Assembly: GCA_022844565.1 (NCBI GenBank)
Contig: JALHLK010000018.1
Coordinates: 1 to 64,000 of the forward strand
Direction of reading: 5' to 3'
From: Saprospiraceae bacterium
Lineage (GTDB): Bacteria; Bacteroidota; Bacteroidia; Chitinophagales; Saprospiraceae
DNA length: 64,000 nucleotides
In this document: one piece after another, positions 17,801-26,426 of the stretch
Layout: every line of letters starts with the position of its first letter
How positions within the stretch are numbered: position 1 is the stretch's first letter
Position numbers and translations under genes: made by a program
The notes under the pieces: model-generated
The model's input: the letters and a program-made list of their open reading frames with translations, nothing else
Databases searched by the model: none
Told to the model about the DNA's origin: nothing

Positions 17801-19788
17801 TTAGCAAAGACAAAATCTTCACTTATTCCTGAGGCCGTAGTATGAATATTGCCAGAATAGCATCCTAATGAAAATATAAAAGGGTATTTTCCTTTGTTTT
17901 TATAATTTTGTGGGCTGTCTAAAGTAAAATCAAATGTTCCTACTGATGCATGACCAAAAAAAGTTAAAATTGAAGTTCCATTATCAATGTTTCTGTATAT
18001 TCCATCAACATTTGCTGATTGAACAGCTGCAGTTGTAGTCTTATAAAACCCATTGATCCTCGCCCCAAACTGACTACTAACCAACGTATCTCCCATCTGC
18101 TCTAAAAATCTTTTGATTGCTGACTGTTCTCCATTATTTGCTCCACCCCCAAGATGGATCACATTCTTTAGCCACATTTTGTCGAGGGTCTGCGGTGCAT
18201 TTTTAGCCATATCATGCTCCATCACCTTATCCAAATAATTATTGATATCGTCTCCATTTTTGGCAGCTATACGGCCTAGTGCGAAGAATGGGACGGCTTC
18301 TTCGCCTTTGGAGAAGAGAAGGATGTCGGAAGGGGAGTTGCCATAGGTTGGTAAGAAATAGGTTTGATTGCTGGGTTGGTCTAATCTTTCTTTAGTTCTG
18401 ACGGTATTGTATTCTCTACCTTTTCCTACGAGTAGGACATACTGCATATTCTTATGGTTTTCTTTAAGGTAATGGGCAAAATTTTTGAAAGTATGCGGGT
18501 GGAACGGTATACCGTAGCCAAATTGGTCGTACATGTCCTCGGCATAGACGATTTCGGTAGTGAAGCCTCCACCAGTACTCGAAGATCTATAGGATTTGTA
18601 TCTTTCTAGTCCTTCCTGGGCTTTTGGTGTTTGTGCTAACTTTTTACTAGATAAAAGGAGGTAACTAAGATTGGATGGGAGTTTGGTGAAAGTAACTTTT
18701 TCTATTTTATTGATGGTTTCTTTAGTTTCGGTATAGATCAATTCTGCTTGACCATCGATGATGATTTTCTTTTTTTGGGCGTCTAAAAAAATAGCTTTGT
18801 TGTTCTTTTGATCCAATAAGTAGGTATGTGAGGTTAAGGCTTGATTAAATTCTATCAATTTTCTGTCAGAATCATCTTTATTGATCTGCGTGAAATTGAT
18901 ACCAGTCATGTCAAATAATCGAGGGTAGGTAATAGATACATGACTTACACCTAGTAATAGATTTGGGACATTTCCTTGTATTTGTAAACTGTTGGTGTTT
19001 TGAATACTTGAAAGATTTAAGGGAATACCTTTTTTAATTGTGCTTAAGAAGTTGACAGAATCTACCGATACCGTCGATCCATTCAATTTTACGGTAAAAA
19101 ATTGCTTGGACAAGGAATTGGTGGAAGCAGCAAAATAGAGGCTTGCGTCACCTGTATTTGATTTAAAGGGTGTCGTAATACTGGTCACGAAATTATTTTT
19201 CAATCCATCCATATATCCTTCGGAACTGAAAAAATGACTGTACTTGAGTTGGGCAATTTCGGGTTTATAAAAGGTACTTGTGAAGTTGATCTTTTGATTG
19301 AACATAAAGGATTCCATTTTTATAGGAAGGGCATTAGCATAATCTGGGGTCAATTTTTCATATCTTAATGCTGTTTCACCACTCTTTGCCAGTGTTATAA
19401 AGTAAGCATTGTCATCAGTAATCAAACTATAATCTTCATTGAGAAGGTCTTTTTTCCAATTGGTGTATAAAAAAGTATCAAGCCCAATGGTATTTTTAAA
19501 TCCAACAAATTCAATTACTGATTCACCAACATATACGGGTATTTGTTTCCCGAAATTCCATATTTGTAAATTTGGAATATCTTTTTCAGTGATTCCAACC
19601 GAGCTGAGTGTAGAGAAGCTAATTTGATAAACACCATCTTTATTCACAATGAATTTATGATAAACCTTATCAAGATTAATCCATTCATTACCATACAATG
19701 TATTACCATCTTTGGTCATTTGGCAAAACACCAAAGTTTTCAAAAATATAAAAAATAATGTTGTAAAAAGTACTTTTTTACTATGCAT
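14875..19788 (-). CDS. porU2: PorU2-like C25 (gingipain) family peptidase of the type IX secretion system
   Basis: PorU-type proteins belong to the C25 cysteine peptidases; PorU removes T9SS signals and attaches cargo to the cell surface. PorU2 is a larger paralogue found in Bacteroidota. The ATG at 19788 gives a signal peptide (MHSKKVLFTTLFFIFLKTLV) and about 1637 residues. The catalytic pair is visible: FFGHASVG with His near residue 613, and SLGCYSGNIH with Cys near residue 643. Downstream are Ig-like/CARDB-like segments, and at the end a type A sorting domain with NLTNYPNPFSNKTQF and VWDGTDDFGSKLGNGVYLMKI. The presence of a sorting domain separates it from PorU itself, which has none. It is monocistronic and divergent from nqrA. 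Confidence 0.8.
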   Translation of the reverse strand: MHSKKVLFTTLFFIFLKTLVFCQMTKDGNTLYGNEWINLDKVYHKFIVNKDGVYQISFSTLSSVGITEKDIPNLQIWNFGKQIPVYVGESVIEFVGFKNTIGLDTFLYTNWKKDLLNEDYSLITDDNAYFITLAKSGETALRYEKLTPDYANALPIKMESFMFNQKINFTSTFYKPEIAQLKYSHFFSSEGYMDGLKNNFVTSITTPFKSNTGDASLYFAASTNSLSKQFFTVKLNGSTVSVDSVNFLSTIKKGIPLNLSSIQNTNSLQIQGNVPNLLLGVSHVSITYPRLFDMTGINFTQINKDDSDRKLIEFNQALTSHTYLLDQKNNKAIFLDAQKKKIIIDGQAELIYTETKETINKIEKVTFTKLPSNLSYLLLSSKKLAQTPKAQEGLERYKSYRSSSTGGGFTTEIVYAEDMYDQFGYGIPFHPHTFKNFAHYLKENHKNMQYVLLVGKGREYNTVRTKERLDQPSNQTYFLPTYGNSPSDILLFSKGEEAVPFFALGRIAAKNGDDINNYLDKVMEHDMAKNAPQTLDKMWLKNVIHLGGGANNGEQSAIKRFLEQMGDTLVSSQFGARINGFYKTTTAAVQSANVDGIYRNIDNGTSILTFFGHASVGTFDFTLDSPQNYKNKGKYPFIFSLGCYSGNIHTTASGISEDFVFAKDRGAIGFIAAAGTATLYSQGIYGVDYYKKLGNDFYGKSIGEMLNLIVEQNKNIRAIDPFTFYQQLTLNGDPAVSLASFEKPDYTFDNEKVSTEPTQIFAENNSFDLNLGLANIGRFTGDSVKIEIIVEKNNAIIYKLEKNILSPKNLETLKTKIPINEDWVGEVIIKSQIINLGSNIESSSSNNTLINKNGITGYPLVINSNNIKNVFPYDNSIIGSIEEFKLLAKTQNAFAKPNNYRIQIDTSYKFNSPFKQEKVFNNNGSFIEWKPNITLTENQTYFWRTCIINEKETSTIWDINSFTYVPNKKGFLLQTPFQFSKGQLENMDYDSTGRLDFKIVDYTLNIRSAQFQGEIIFNTANGNKWGTLTPFNGSSNTLNAYIWRKNGLKQNSGTDYNTVKWNSNTFVYNLSTLESRKGLMDLINSAEEEDVVFCFFNFLQSGDLSSFQHDKWEADTLHLGKSLYSYFKEYGALSFENLKSGLKPYILSFTKKNGIIAEVISDKLSNPVATAIKAPSRVYDGVIESAPMKTGPNLEMLHILQDDKVGKKGFSHTSLYYNTINNKTFKLYKDSLKSSIIDLKDLKNIGVETIKLKFYSLHGGDGENGVVNGALLGENSSQLYRWMITTNEMLPDLIFASGNLSKEEFYQGETINSDLSIYNNSNRAFDNIQIKIEQVNSVNSTNSITKNIAKLNPGLNSVKQQFGERAELGILGYAVEINSNKLPNEYDFDNNRSNTFIKVKKDNINPIIEVLFNGSTIIDGDYVNSKPIIKISVNDDNRFLLINKPELISIGILNNTTKVIENISVINDKIAKFIPAADSTNIAVIEIYKEFEDGNYTLIVNSKDGAGNVSGNQNYEVSFNVSSKSYIKNLTNYPNPFSNKTQFVYEMVGNLPDDFVLQIFSISGKVVKEFRAAELGSIKNGKNVSSLVWDGTDDFGSKLGNGVYLMKIKTNHSKEYFDSSTNNSYMHKGFSKLVITR

Positions 19789-19812
19789 GGTTCGTGAATT
19801 GATGATGTAATG

Positions 19813-19820
19813 CAAAATTA
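19813..19820 (-). promoter_or_regulatory. -7 element for porU2
   Basis: On the minus strand this reads TAATTTTG, a TAnnTTTG match 24 bases before the ATG at 19788. It supports that start over the upstream in-frame TTG at 19815. Confidence 0.55.
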
Positions 19821-19913
19821 TACATTTCTGACAATAGTTTATTGCTAAAACAACAAAAAACAGTGTAGTGATATTATATGAACGAACATAATATTAAAAA
19901 GTCATTTTATTAA

Positions 19914-19928
19914 TTAGAATAAATCTAA
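19914..19928. promoter_or_regulatory. 15-bp palindromic site shared with feoA
   Basis: TTAGAATAAATCTAA has 5-bp inverted arms (TTAGA/TCTAA) around ATAAA. The identical 15-mer, in the same orientation relative to its gene, overlaps the expected feoA start site at 59886-59900. Here it lies 60 bases upstream of the nqrA -7 element and about 125 bases upstream of porU2. The form resembles operators of DtxR/MntR-type metal-dependent repressors; the regulator is an inference. Confidence 0.5.
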
Positions 19929-19988
19929 ATAATGAACAATATAATAATAAATTTTGTATATGTTAGTGTAAAGATTGGTATCAAATGA

Positions 19989-19996
19989 TATATTTG
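19989..19996 (+). promoter_or_regulatory. -7 element for the nqr operon
   Basis: TATATTTG matches TAnnTTTG, 37 bases before the nqrA ATG at 20034. The same octamer occurs before feoA (minus strand) and before the HerA-like gene. Confidence 0.65.
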
Positions 19997-20033
19997 CGCA
20001 AAATTTTTGAAAATAAAAGTTCCTATCATAAAC

Positions 20034-21650
20034 ATGAATAAGAGAATTCTTTTGACAACAGGCCTTATTTTAACCTTATTTGAAATTTCATTTGCCCAAG
20101 GTTCATTTACATCGGATATGATGACCTACGTAATCATTGGTGTTGTAGCCTTGATAGCGCTCGCTGCTCTTTTTGGAGTTACAGACAACTTAATGAAAGT
20201 AGAAGCTAGTAAGCTAGGTTTGGATGTGGAGAAAAAAGATATCGGAATATTCCCATCGATTGGCAATATTTTGGGTTCAAATGCTACACATATTGGTGGT
20301 GAGAAAGCAGGCTACCACAAGTTAAACAAAGGTTTTGACATTCAATTATCAGGTGAAGCATCTCCAAAAGTAGAAGAAATGAAAGCGAGTAGATACGCCA
20401 TATCACCATATGATTTTAGAGGTATATCACCGATTCCTAAAGTTACAGTTGAAGTTGGAGATATCGTGAAAGCAGGAGACATTTTGTTTTTTGATAAAAA
20501 GGTACCTACGATTATGTATACCGCTCCAGTAAGTGGTGAAATAATAGAAATCAACAGAGGCGATAAAAGAGCGATAAAAGATGTTGTGATCTTAGCAGAT
20601 AAAGAAGTTTCTCATAAAATGTTTAATATAGACGATTCTAGTGTTGAGGCGATAAAGTCAACTATGGCAGAGAGTGGGGCTTGGACTTTACTAAATCAGA
20701 GACCGTTTGATATTATTCCATCTATTGACTCTACACCAAGAGATATTTTCATTTCTACATTTGACAGTGCTCCTTTAGCTCCTGACGCGACTATACTATT
20801 GAAAGGGAGAGAAAGTCATTTCCAAAAGGGTATTGATATCTTAGCAAAATTGACAGAAGGTGCCGTTTATCTGGGATTAGACGCAAGTGATAAAAATAAT
20901 CCTTTTGCAAATATTCAAAATGCTAATAAACATTGGTTTAAAGGCAAGCATCCTGCGGGAAATGTTGGTGTACAAATACACAATATCAAATCAATCAAAC
21001 CAGGCCAAAGAGTATGGACGCTTGGTGTGCAAGAGGTCATTGCTATTGGTAAACTTTTTGCGGAAGGTATCATGGATTTCTCTAGAATTATTGTAGTAGC
21101 GGGTAGTAGAATTGCTAACCCAACCTATGTGCGAACACATGTTGGTGCATCTGTAAGTGATATTCTAAAAGGCCAAATTAAAGAAGGAGAAAAAGAAGCA
21201 AGAATTATCGATGGTGATGTACTTTCAGGCAAGCAAATCACTCAAAATGATTTTTTAAGTTTCAAATCAGATCAAATTACCGCTATTTCAGAAGGTAATG
21301 AATATGAGTTGTTTGGTTGGTTATTGCCAATCAATCCAAGGCCAAGTACCAGTAATACTTTCCCTAACTTTTTATATCCAGATTACAAATTCGAAGGTGA
21401 AACGAATACACATGGGGAAAAAAGAGCATTTGTAGTCACGGGTCAATACGAAGAAGTATTGCCAATGGATGTTTATCCACAGCATTTGATGAGAGCAATT
21501 ATGGCTGGAGATATAGAAAAGATGGAAGGTTTAGGTATCAACGAATTAAATGAAGAGGACATAGCTCTTTGTGAATTTGTTTGTGTTTCAAAAACACCAT
21601 TACAGCAAGTTTTGCGAGAGGGTTTAGAAAAATTAAGAGCCGAGGCATAA
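20034..21650 (+). CDS. nqrA: Na+-translocating NADH:quinone reductase subunit A with N-terminal membrane extension
   Basis: NqrA is the soluble cytoplasmic subunit that packs against NqrB in the Na+-pumping NADH dehydrogenase. With the ATG at 20034 the protein has 538 residues, against about 445-450 for usual NqrA. The NqrA part begins near residue 95 with HKLNKGFDIQLSGEA and has the typical MYTAPVSGEIIEINRGDKRAI, LGVQEVIAIGKLF and the final CEFVCVSKTPLQQVL. The first ~90 residues are extra: a signal-peptide-like segment (MNKRILLTTGLILTLFEISF) ending in AQG, a second membrane helix (YVIIGVVALIALAALFGV) and a linker. First of six genes; nqrB follows after 40 bases. An upstream TTG at 20007 is possible but less likely. 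Confidence 0.9.
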   Translation: MNKRILLTTGLILTLFEISFAQGSFTSDMMTYVIIGVVALIALAALFGVTDNLMKVEASKLGLDVEKKDIGIFPSIGNILGSNATHIGGEKAGYHKLNKGFDIQLSGEASPKVEEMKASRYAISPYDFRGISPIPKVTVEVGDIVKAGDILFFDKKVPTIMYTAPVSGEIIEINRGDKRAIKDVVILADKEVSHKMFNIDDSSVEAIKSTMAESGAWTLLNQRPFDIIPSIDSTPRDIFISTFDSAPLAPDATILLKGRESHFQKGIDILAKLTEGAVYLGLDASDKNNPFANIQNANKHWFKGKHPAGNVGVQIHNIKSIKPGQRVWTLGVQEVIAIGKLFAEGIMDFSRIIVVAGSRIANPTYVRTHVGASVSDILKGQIKEGEKEARIIDGDVLSGKQITQNDFLSFKSDQITAISEGNEYELFGWLLPINPRPSTSNTFPNFLYPDYKFEGETNTHGEKRAFVVTGQYEEVLPMDVYPQHLMRAIMAGDIEKMEGLGINELNEEDIALCEFVCVSKTPLQQVLREGLEKLRAEA

Positions 21651-21690
21651 TTTTGAAATTAAATCAAATAAAGTAGTATAAATAGAAAAG

Positions 21691-22944
21691 ATGAAATTAT
21701 TAGATTTTATTAAAGGTTTAGAACCAGATAAGAAAAAAAGTCCAATTTTGCATACAGCATATGATGCTTTTTTTACTTTTGCTTATGCACCTAACACGGT
21801 TACCAAAAATGGAGTACATATGCGAGATGGCATGGACTTAAAACGATTGATGGTACATGTGGTAATCGCTATGCAACTTTGTTATATTTTTGGAACGTAT
21901 AACATTGGGCATCAACATTTCATAGCATCTGGACAATTCTTAGGTTTCTTAGATGGCTTTCACTTAAAGTTAGCACACGGTTTAATTAAATTGTTACCAA
22001 TATATGTTGTAACACATGTTGTTGGTCTTGGTATTGAGTTTTTATTCGCTGCTAAAAAAGGGCATGCGGTAGAAGAAGGGTTCTTGGTTTCAGGTGCCTT
22101 AATACCGCTTATTATGCCACCCGACATTCCACTTTGGATTTTAGCAATCTCTGTTGCCTTTGCGGTTATTTTAGCAAAAGAGGCATTTGGTGGAACGGGT
22201 ATGAATATATGGAACATTGCGCTCGTTTCGAGGGTTTTTATCTTTTTTGCTTATCCTGGTGATATTTCTGGTGACCAATGTTGGATCAGTGGTTATGATT
22301 CTATCGCTGCTGGTGTACAAGCTAATTATGGTTGGTGGCATACTGGTTTTTTCAACTCTCTATTTTCAATGATGGATTTGCCAACTTTTAATGCGGCAAA
22401 AACCACGATAGTTGATGGATTTAGTGGTGCAACTCCTCTAGCTTTGGCCTATGAAGGAGGGAAAGAATTAATGACTTCAAAATTTTCTATGGATCAAATT
22501 TTCTGGGGCTCAATCCCAGGATCAATTGGTGAAACATCGAAGCCAGCAATAATTTTAGGAGCGATTTTCTTAATAGTTACTAAAGTGGCAAGTTGGAGAA
22601 TTATGATCGGTATGGTAATAGGTACAGCTTTAACAGGAATGATTTTTAATGCTTGGGGCTTTAATGCTTATATGGAAATACCATGGCATAACCATTTAAT
22701 CATGGGTTCATTCCTTTTTGCAATGGCTTTTATGGCAACTGATCCCGTAACAGCTTCAAATACCAATAGTGGAAAATGGATCTATGGAATCTTTATAGGT
22801 CTCGTCGGGATGATTGTTAGGGTAATGAACCCTGCATATCCAGAGGGATGGATGCTTGCAATTTTATTCGTTAACTCATTTGCATCTCTAATCGATCATT
22901 ATGTAATAGAAGCAAATATTAAAAGAAGATTAAGTCATGTTTAG
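21691..22944 (+). CDS. nqrB: Na+-translocating NADH:quinone reductase subunit B
   Basis: NqrB is the main membrane subunit that carries Na+ and holds a covalent FMN. The 417-residue protein has about ten membrane helices. The FMN attachment motif is seen as DGFSGATPLALA, with the acceptor threonine at residue 248. Other conserved parts are the N-terminal KKKSPILHTAYDAFFTF, GGTGMNIWNIALVSRVFIFFAYP, and MATDPVTASNTNSGKWIYG towards the C terminus. Its stop overlaps the nqrC start by 8 bases, so translation is coupled. Confidence 0.96.
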   Translation: MKLLDFIKGLEPDKKKSPILHTAYDAFFTFAYAPNTVTKNGVHMRDGMDLKRLMVHVVIAMQLCYIFGTYNIGHQHFIASGQFLGFLDGFHLKLAHGLIKLLPIYVVTHVVGLGIEFLFAAKKGHAVEEGFLVSGALIPLIMPPDIPLWILAISVAFAVILAKEAFGGTGMNIWNIALVSRVFIFFAYPGDISGDQCWISGYDSIAAGVQANYGWWHTGFFNSLFSMMDLPTFNAAKTTIVDGFSGATPLALAYEGGKELMTSKFSMDQIFWGSIPGSIGETSKPAIILGAIFLIVTKVASWRIMIGMVIGTALTGMIFNAWGFNAYMEIPWHNHLIMGSFLFAMAFMATDPVTASNTNSGKWIYGIFIGLVGMIVRVMNPAYPEGWMLAILFVNSFASLIDHYVIEANIKRRLSHV

Positions 22945-23650
22945 TACAAGATATGTTTACGTTTATACGCTGATCCTTTCTGCATTCGCTGCGATTTCTC
23001 TAGCTTTTTTTATTACTATATTTAAGCCATTACACGATTCTAATGAGGCGGCATCGAAGAAGAAGGATATTTTAAGCTCCATAGCAGGTGAACTTGGCCA
23101 AGATCCACAGTTGATGTCTAACGAGGATGTTATTAAACTTTTTGATGAAAAAGTCGAGCAATTAGTAATTGACGCAAAGGGCAATATAATTAAAGATGTT
23201 TCTGCTGAAGATATAAGTCTAGCTACTGAGGAGAAGAAGCCTCTGGAAGAAAGAAGGTATCCGCTTTATATTTTCAAGAGTAAAGGTAGCTCAATTTACC
23301 TTACTGCAGTTAGAGGTAATGGTCTTTGGGATAAAATTTGGGGTACCATAGCCATTAAAGATGATATGAATACCATTGTAGGTGCTTCATTTGGTCATCA
23401 AGCTGAAACGCCAGGACTTGGTGCAGAGATAAAAGATAATGCTAATTTTCCAAAATCATTCATTGGAAAAGAGATTTTCAAAGATGGGGAATATGTTTCT
23501 GTAAAGGTTATGAAAGGGGCGTCCGATCCAAAACACCAAGTGGATGCAATCTCAGGTGCTACAATCACCTCTGTGGGAGTTTCAGAAATGATGTACAAAG
23601 GATTGAATTCCTATGTAGCATATTTCAATAGTATAAAAAATAAAGGTTAA
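22937..23650 (+). CDS. nqrC: Na+-translocating NADH:quinone reductase subunit C
   Basis: NqrC carries the second covalent FMN on the outer side of the membrane and passes electrons between subunits. The 237-residue protein has one N-terminal helix (YTLILSAFAAISLAFFITIF) and a soluble domain. The flavinylation motif is DAISGATITS, threonine at about residue 209, preceded by GHQAETPGLGAEI, also conserved in RnfG/NqrC proteins. Flavin attachment needs an ApbE transferase; none is in this window. Confidence 0.95.
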   Translation: MFSTRYVYVYTLILSAFAAISLAFFITIFKPLHDSNEAASKKKDILSSIAGELGQDPQLMSNEDVIKLFDEKVEQLVIDAKGNIIKDVSAEDISLATEEKKPLEERRYPLYIFKSKGSSIYLTAVRGNGLWDKIWGTIAIKDDMNTIVGASFGHQAETPGLGAEIKDNANFPKSFIGKEIFKDGEYVSVKVMKGASDPKHQVDAISGATITSVGVSEMMYKGLNSYVAYFNSIKNKG

Positions 23651-23669
23651 ATTTAAAATATAATAAATT

Positions 23670-24368
23670 ATGGCTGCAACACAAGAAGTAATTAAAAGCG
23701 AACCAATTATAAGTTTTGGTAAGCAGGAGAAAAAGTTAATTAAAGATCCGTTACATATTAATAATCCAATAACGGTCCAAATTCTAGGAGTTTGTTCTGC
23801 TTTGGCCGTAACTACCATGCTAAAGCCAGCATTGATCATGGGTATTGCAGTAACTTTAGTAACAGGTTTTTCTAATTTGGTGATCTCATTAATTCGAAAT
23901 ACGATCCCTAAGCAAATAAGAATGATTGTACAACTAGTTGTTATTGCAACGTTAGTAACGATAGTTGAATTAGTATTAAAAGCTTATTCATTTGATGTGT
24001 GGAAGCAATTATCCGTATTCATAGGGTTGATCATCACAAATTGTATAGTTATGGGTAGGCTTGAAGCATTCGCTATGGCGAATAAACCTTGGCCTTCATT
24101 TGTGGATGGAATTGGAAACGGATTAGGTTATGCCTGGATTTTGATCGCTATTGCTGGTATACGAGAGTTGTTTGGCAGAGGTGCTTTGTTGGGATATAAA
24201 ATCATCGGTCCATCAGAAGAGTTTTTAATAAATACTTCTTCGACACCACTATTGAGTTGGTACCAACCCAATGGTCTAATGGTTCTTCCCGCTTCGGCTA
24301 TGGTAATAATAGCAGTGATTATTTGGATTCAAAGATCTAAGGAGAAGTCACTTGTAGATATTTCTTAA
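23670..24368 (+). CDS. nqrD: Na+-translocating NADH:quinone reductase subunit D
   Basis: NqrD and NqrE are paired membrane subunits that together hold an iron centre between them and line the ion path. The 232-residue protein has six predicted helices, with [18 protein letters not shown] near the start, [21 protein letters not shown], and the conserved [13 protein letters not shown] with its cysteine, the iron-site region. It is about 20 residues longer at the N terminus than common NqrD. It lies 19 bases after nqrC. Confidence 0.95.
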   Translation: MAATQEVIKSEPIISFGKQEKKLIKDPLHINNPITVQILGVCSALAVTTMLKPALIMGIAVTLVTGFSNLVISLIRNTIPKQIRMIVQLVVIATLVTIVELVLKAYSFDVWKQLSVFIGLIITNCIVMGRLEAFAMANKPWPSFVDGIGNGLGYAWILIAIAGIRELFGRGALLGYKIIGPSEEFLINTSSTPLLSWYQPNGLMVLPASAMVIIAVIIWIQRSKEKSLVDIS

Positions 24369-24388
24369 ATTTTAAAAAATAAAAGAGT

Positions 24389-24997
24389 ATGGAATTATTA
24401 AATGTTTTTATAAAATCTGCCTTTATTGAAAATATGATTTTAGCATATTTCATTGGTATGTGTTCTTTTCTGGCTGTATCTAAAAGTGTGAAGACAGCTA
24501 TAGGTTTGGGTGTTGCTGTAATTTTTGTTTTAGCGATAACAGTACCTATAAACTGGATGATTTCTGAGTTGGTCTTAGGTCCAAATGGAATTTTTAAAAC
24601 TGATCTTACTTTCTTAAGATTTATACTTTTTATTTCAAGTATTGCAGCAACTGTACAGTTGGTAGAAATGGCTGTTGAAAAATATTCACCTTCACTATAC
24701 AATGCTTTAGGTATATTTTTACCTTTAATTACGGTCAACTGTGCAATATTAGGAGCAGCACTTTTCATGGTTGCCAGAGAATATAGTTTTAGCGAATCTG
24801 TAGTTTATGGAATTGGTTCTGGATTTGGTTGGTTATTGGCTATCGTACTATTGGCAGCTATTAGAGAAAAGATGTCATATAGTAATGTGCCTGAAGGTTT
24901 AAGAGGATTGGGTATGGCTTTCTTATTGACTGCCTTTTTAGGTATCTCTTTCATGAGCTTGATGGGTATTAATCCATCAGTTTATTTTGTAAAATAA
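24389..24997 (+). CDS. nqrE: Na+-translocating NADH:quinone reductase subunit E
   Basis: The 202-residue membrane protein is the inverted partner of NqrD. It shows [21 protein letters not shown] with a conserved cysteine in helix 1, [17 protein letters not shown] with the second cysteine, and the C-terminal ALREKM-like [20 protein letters not shown]. Length and six-helix pattern are those of the family. Spacing is 20 bases from nqrD and 18 to nqrF. Confidence 0.95.
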   Translation: MELLNVFIKSAFIENMILAYFIGMCSFLAVSKSVKTAIGLGVAVIFVLAITVPINWMISELVLGPNGIFKTDLTFLRFILFISSIAATVQLVEMAVEKYSPSLYNALGIFLPLITVNCAILGAALFMVAREYSFSESVVYGIGSGFGWLLAIVLLAAIREKMSYSNVPEGLRGLGMAFLLTAFLGISFMSLMGINPSVYFVK

Positions 24998-25015
24998 CGA
25001 ATAAAATAATATAAA

Positions 25016-26341
25016 ATGTTATTCATATTAGCTTTCAATTTAATGTTCATAGTTTGGGCTTTTGTGGCTTTTACAGCAATTTTGATGTTAATGTCTTTTG
25101 GCTTAATGACAGCTCAAAAAAAATTGGTATCACAAGATGATGTAAGAATTATCGTAAATGGTAATGAAGATAAGCCTATTTTGGTTAAGCCGGGTAGTAG
25201 TTTATTGAGTACGTTGTCTAATGAGAAAATCTTTTTACCTTCTGCTTGTGGTGGTGGAGGCACATGTGCGATGTGTGAATGTCATATCCACGAGGGTGGT
25301 GGTGATGTTCTTCCTACAGAAATGAATCACTTGACTAGAAAAGAAGCTGCAGAAGGAAAACGACTAGCGTGTCAGGTTAAAGTTAGAACTGACATGAGAA
25401 TCGAAATCCCTGAAGAGATATTTGGGATCAAAAAATGGGAATGTGAAGTTGTTTCTAATTACAACGTTGCGTCTTTCATTAAGGAGTTTGTGGTGAAATT
25501 GCCTGAAGGTGAGGAGTTGGATTTTGAATCTGGTGGTTATATTCAGATTGATGTACCAATAGTGACAGTAGATTTCAAAAAAATGGACATCACTGCACAT
25601 CCATCTTATCACGATGATCCTGCTAAGTTCCAATCAGAGTGGGATAAATTTAAATTATGGGATTTGAAAATGGTCAATGAGGAACCTCAATTTAGAGCGT
25701 ATTCTATGGCCAATCACCCTGCAGAAGGAAACATTGTAAAGCTAAATATACGTATTGCAACTCCACCTTGGGATCGAGCTACCAACAATTGGATGGCTGT
25801 TAATCCTGGAGTTTGTTCTTCATATGTATTTGGTTTAAAACCTGGTGATAAGTGTACTATTTCAGGCCCTTACGGTGAGTTTTTTATCAAACCAACAAAA
25901 AAAGAAATGGTGTATATCGGAGGAGGAGCTGGAATGGCACCTTTACGATCTCACTTGTTCCACTTATTCCATACATTGAAGACTACAGATAGAAAAGTGT
26001 CATTCTGGTATGGAGGTCGTACAAAAAGAGAGTTGTTCTACATAGATGAGTTTAGAGAAATAGAAAAGAATTTTCCTAACTTCAAATTTCATGTAGCTCT
26101 AGACAATCCACTACCTGAGGATAATTGGCAAGTAAAAGAAACAATCAGTGATCAAGGAGATGGTTTCCAAGGATTCATAATGCCAGTATTGATGGAAAAA
26201 TACTTAAGAAATCATCCTGAGCCAGAAGAAGTTGAATATTACTTCTGTGGACCTCCTATGATGAATGCTTCGGTTATTAAAGCATTAGATGAATTAGGTG
26301 TTCCTCAAGAAAACATCAGTTTTGACGATTTCGGAGGATAA
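25016..26341 (+). CDS. nqrF: Na+-translocating NADH:quinone reductase subunit F
   Basis: NqrF is the entry point: it oxidises NADH with FAD and a [2Fe-2S] cluster. The 441-residue protein has one N-terminal helix (residues 4-30), a ferredoxin domain with cluster cysteines C78, C84, C87 and C119 ([21 protein letters not shown]), then FAD-binding RAYSMANHP, and the NADH-binding [15 protein letters not shown] and [12 protein letters not shown]. All cluster and flavin residues are present. It closes the six-gene operon and is followed by a strong terminator. Confidence 0.97.
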   Translation: MLFILAFNLMFIVWAFVAFTAILMLMSFGLMTAQKKLVSQDDVRIIVNGNEDKPILVKPGSSLLSTLSNEKIFLPSACGGGGTCAMCECHIHEGGGDVLPTEMNHLTRKEAAEGKRLACQVKVRTDMRIEIPEEIFGIKKWECEVVSNYNVASFIKEFVVKLPEGEELDFESGGYIQIDVPIVTVDFKKMDITAHPSYHDDPAKFQSEWDKFKLWDLKMVNEEPQFRAYSMANHPAEGNIVKLNIRIATPPWDRATNNWMAVNPGVCSSYVFGLKPGDKCTISGPYGEFFIKPTKKEMVYIGGGAGMAPLRSHLFHLFHTLKTTDRKVSFWYGGRTKRELFYIDEFREIEKNFPNFKFHVALDNPLPEDNWQVKETISDQGDGFQGFIMPVLMEKYLRNHPEPEEVEYYFCGPPMMNASVIKALDELGVPQENISFDDFGG

Positions 26342-26361
26342 ATACTAAATATTTTAAAGTT

Positions 26362-26403
26362 AAAAAATGTCGATTAGGATGGTAATTCTAATCGACATTT
26401 TTG
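26362..26403 (+). terminator. Rho-independent terminator of the nqr operon
   Basis: A perfect 15-bp stem (26363-26377 with 26388-26402) around a 10-base loop, with A-rich 5' and T-rich 3' arms, starts 21 bases after the nqrF stop. Confidence 0.9.
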
Positions 26404-26426
26404 TTTTCACTATAATGACTAGTGTA

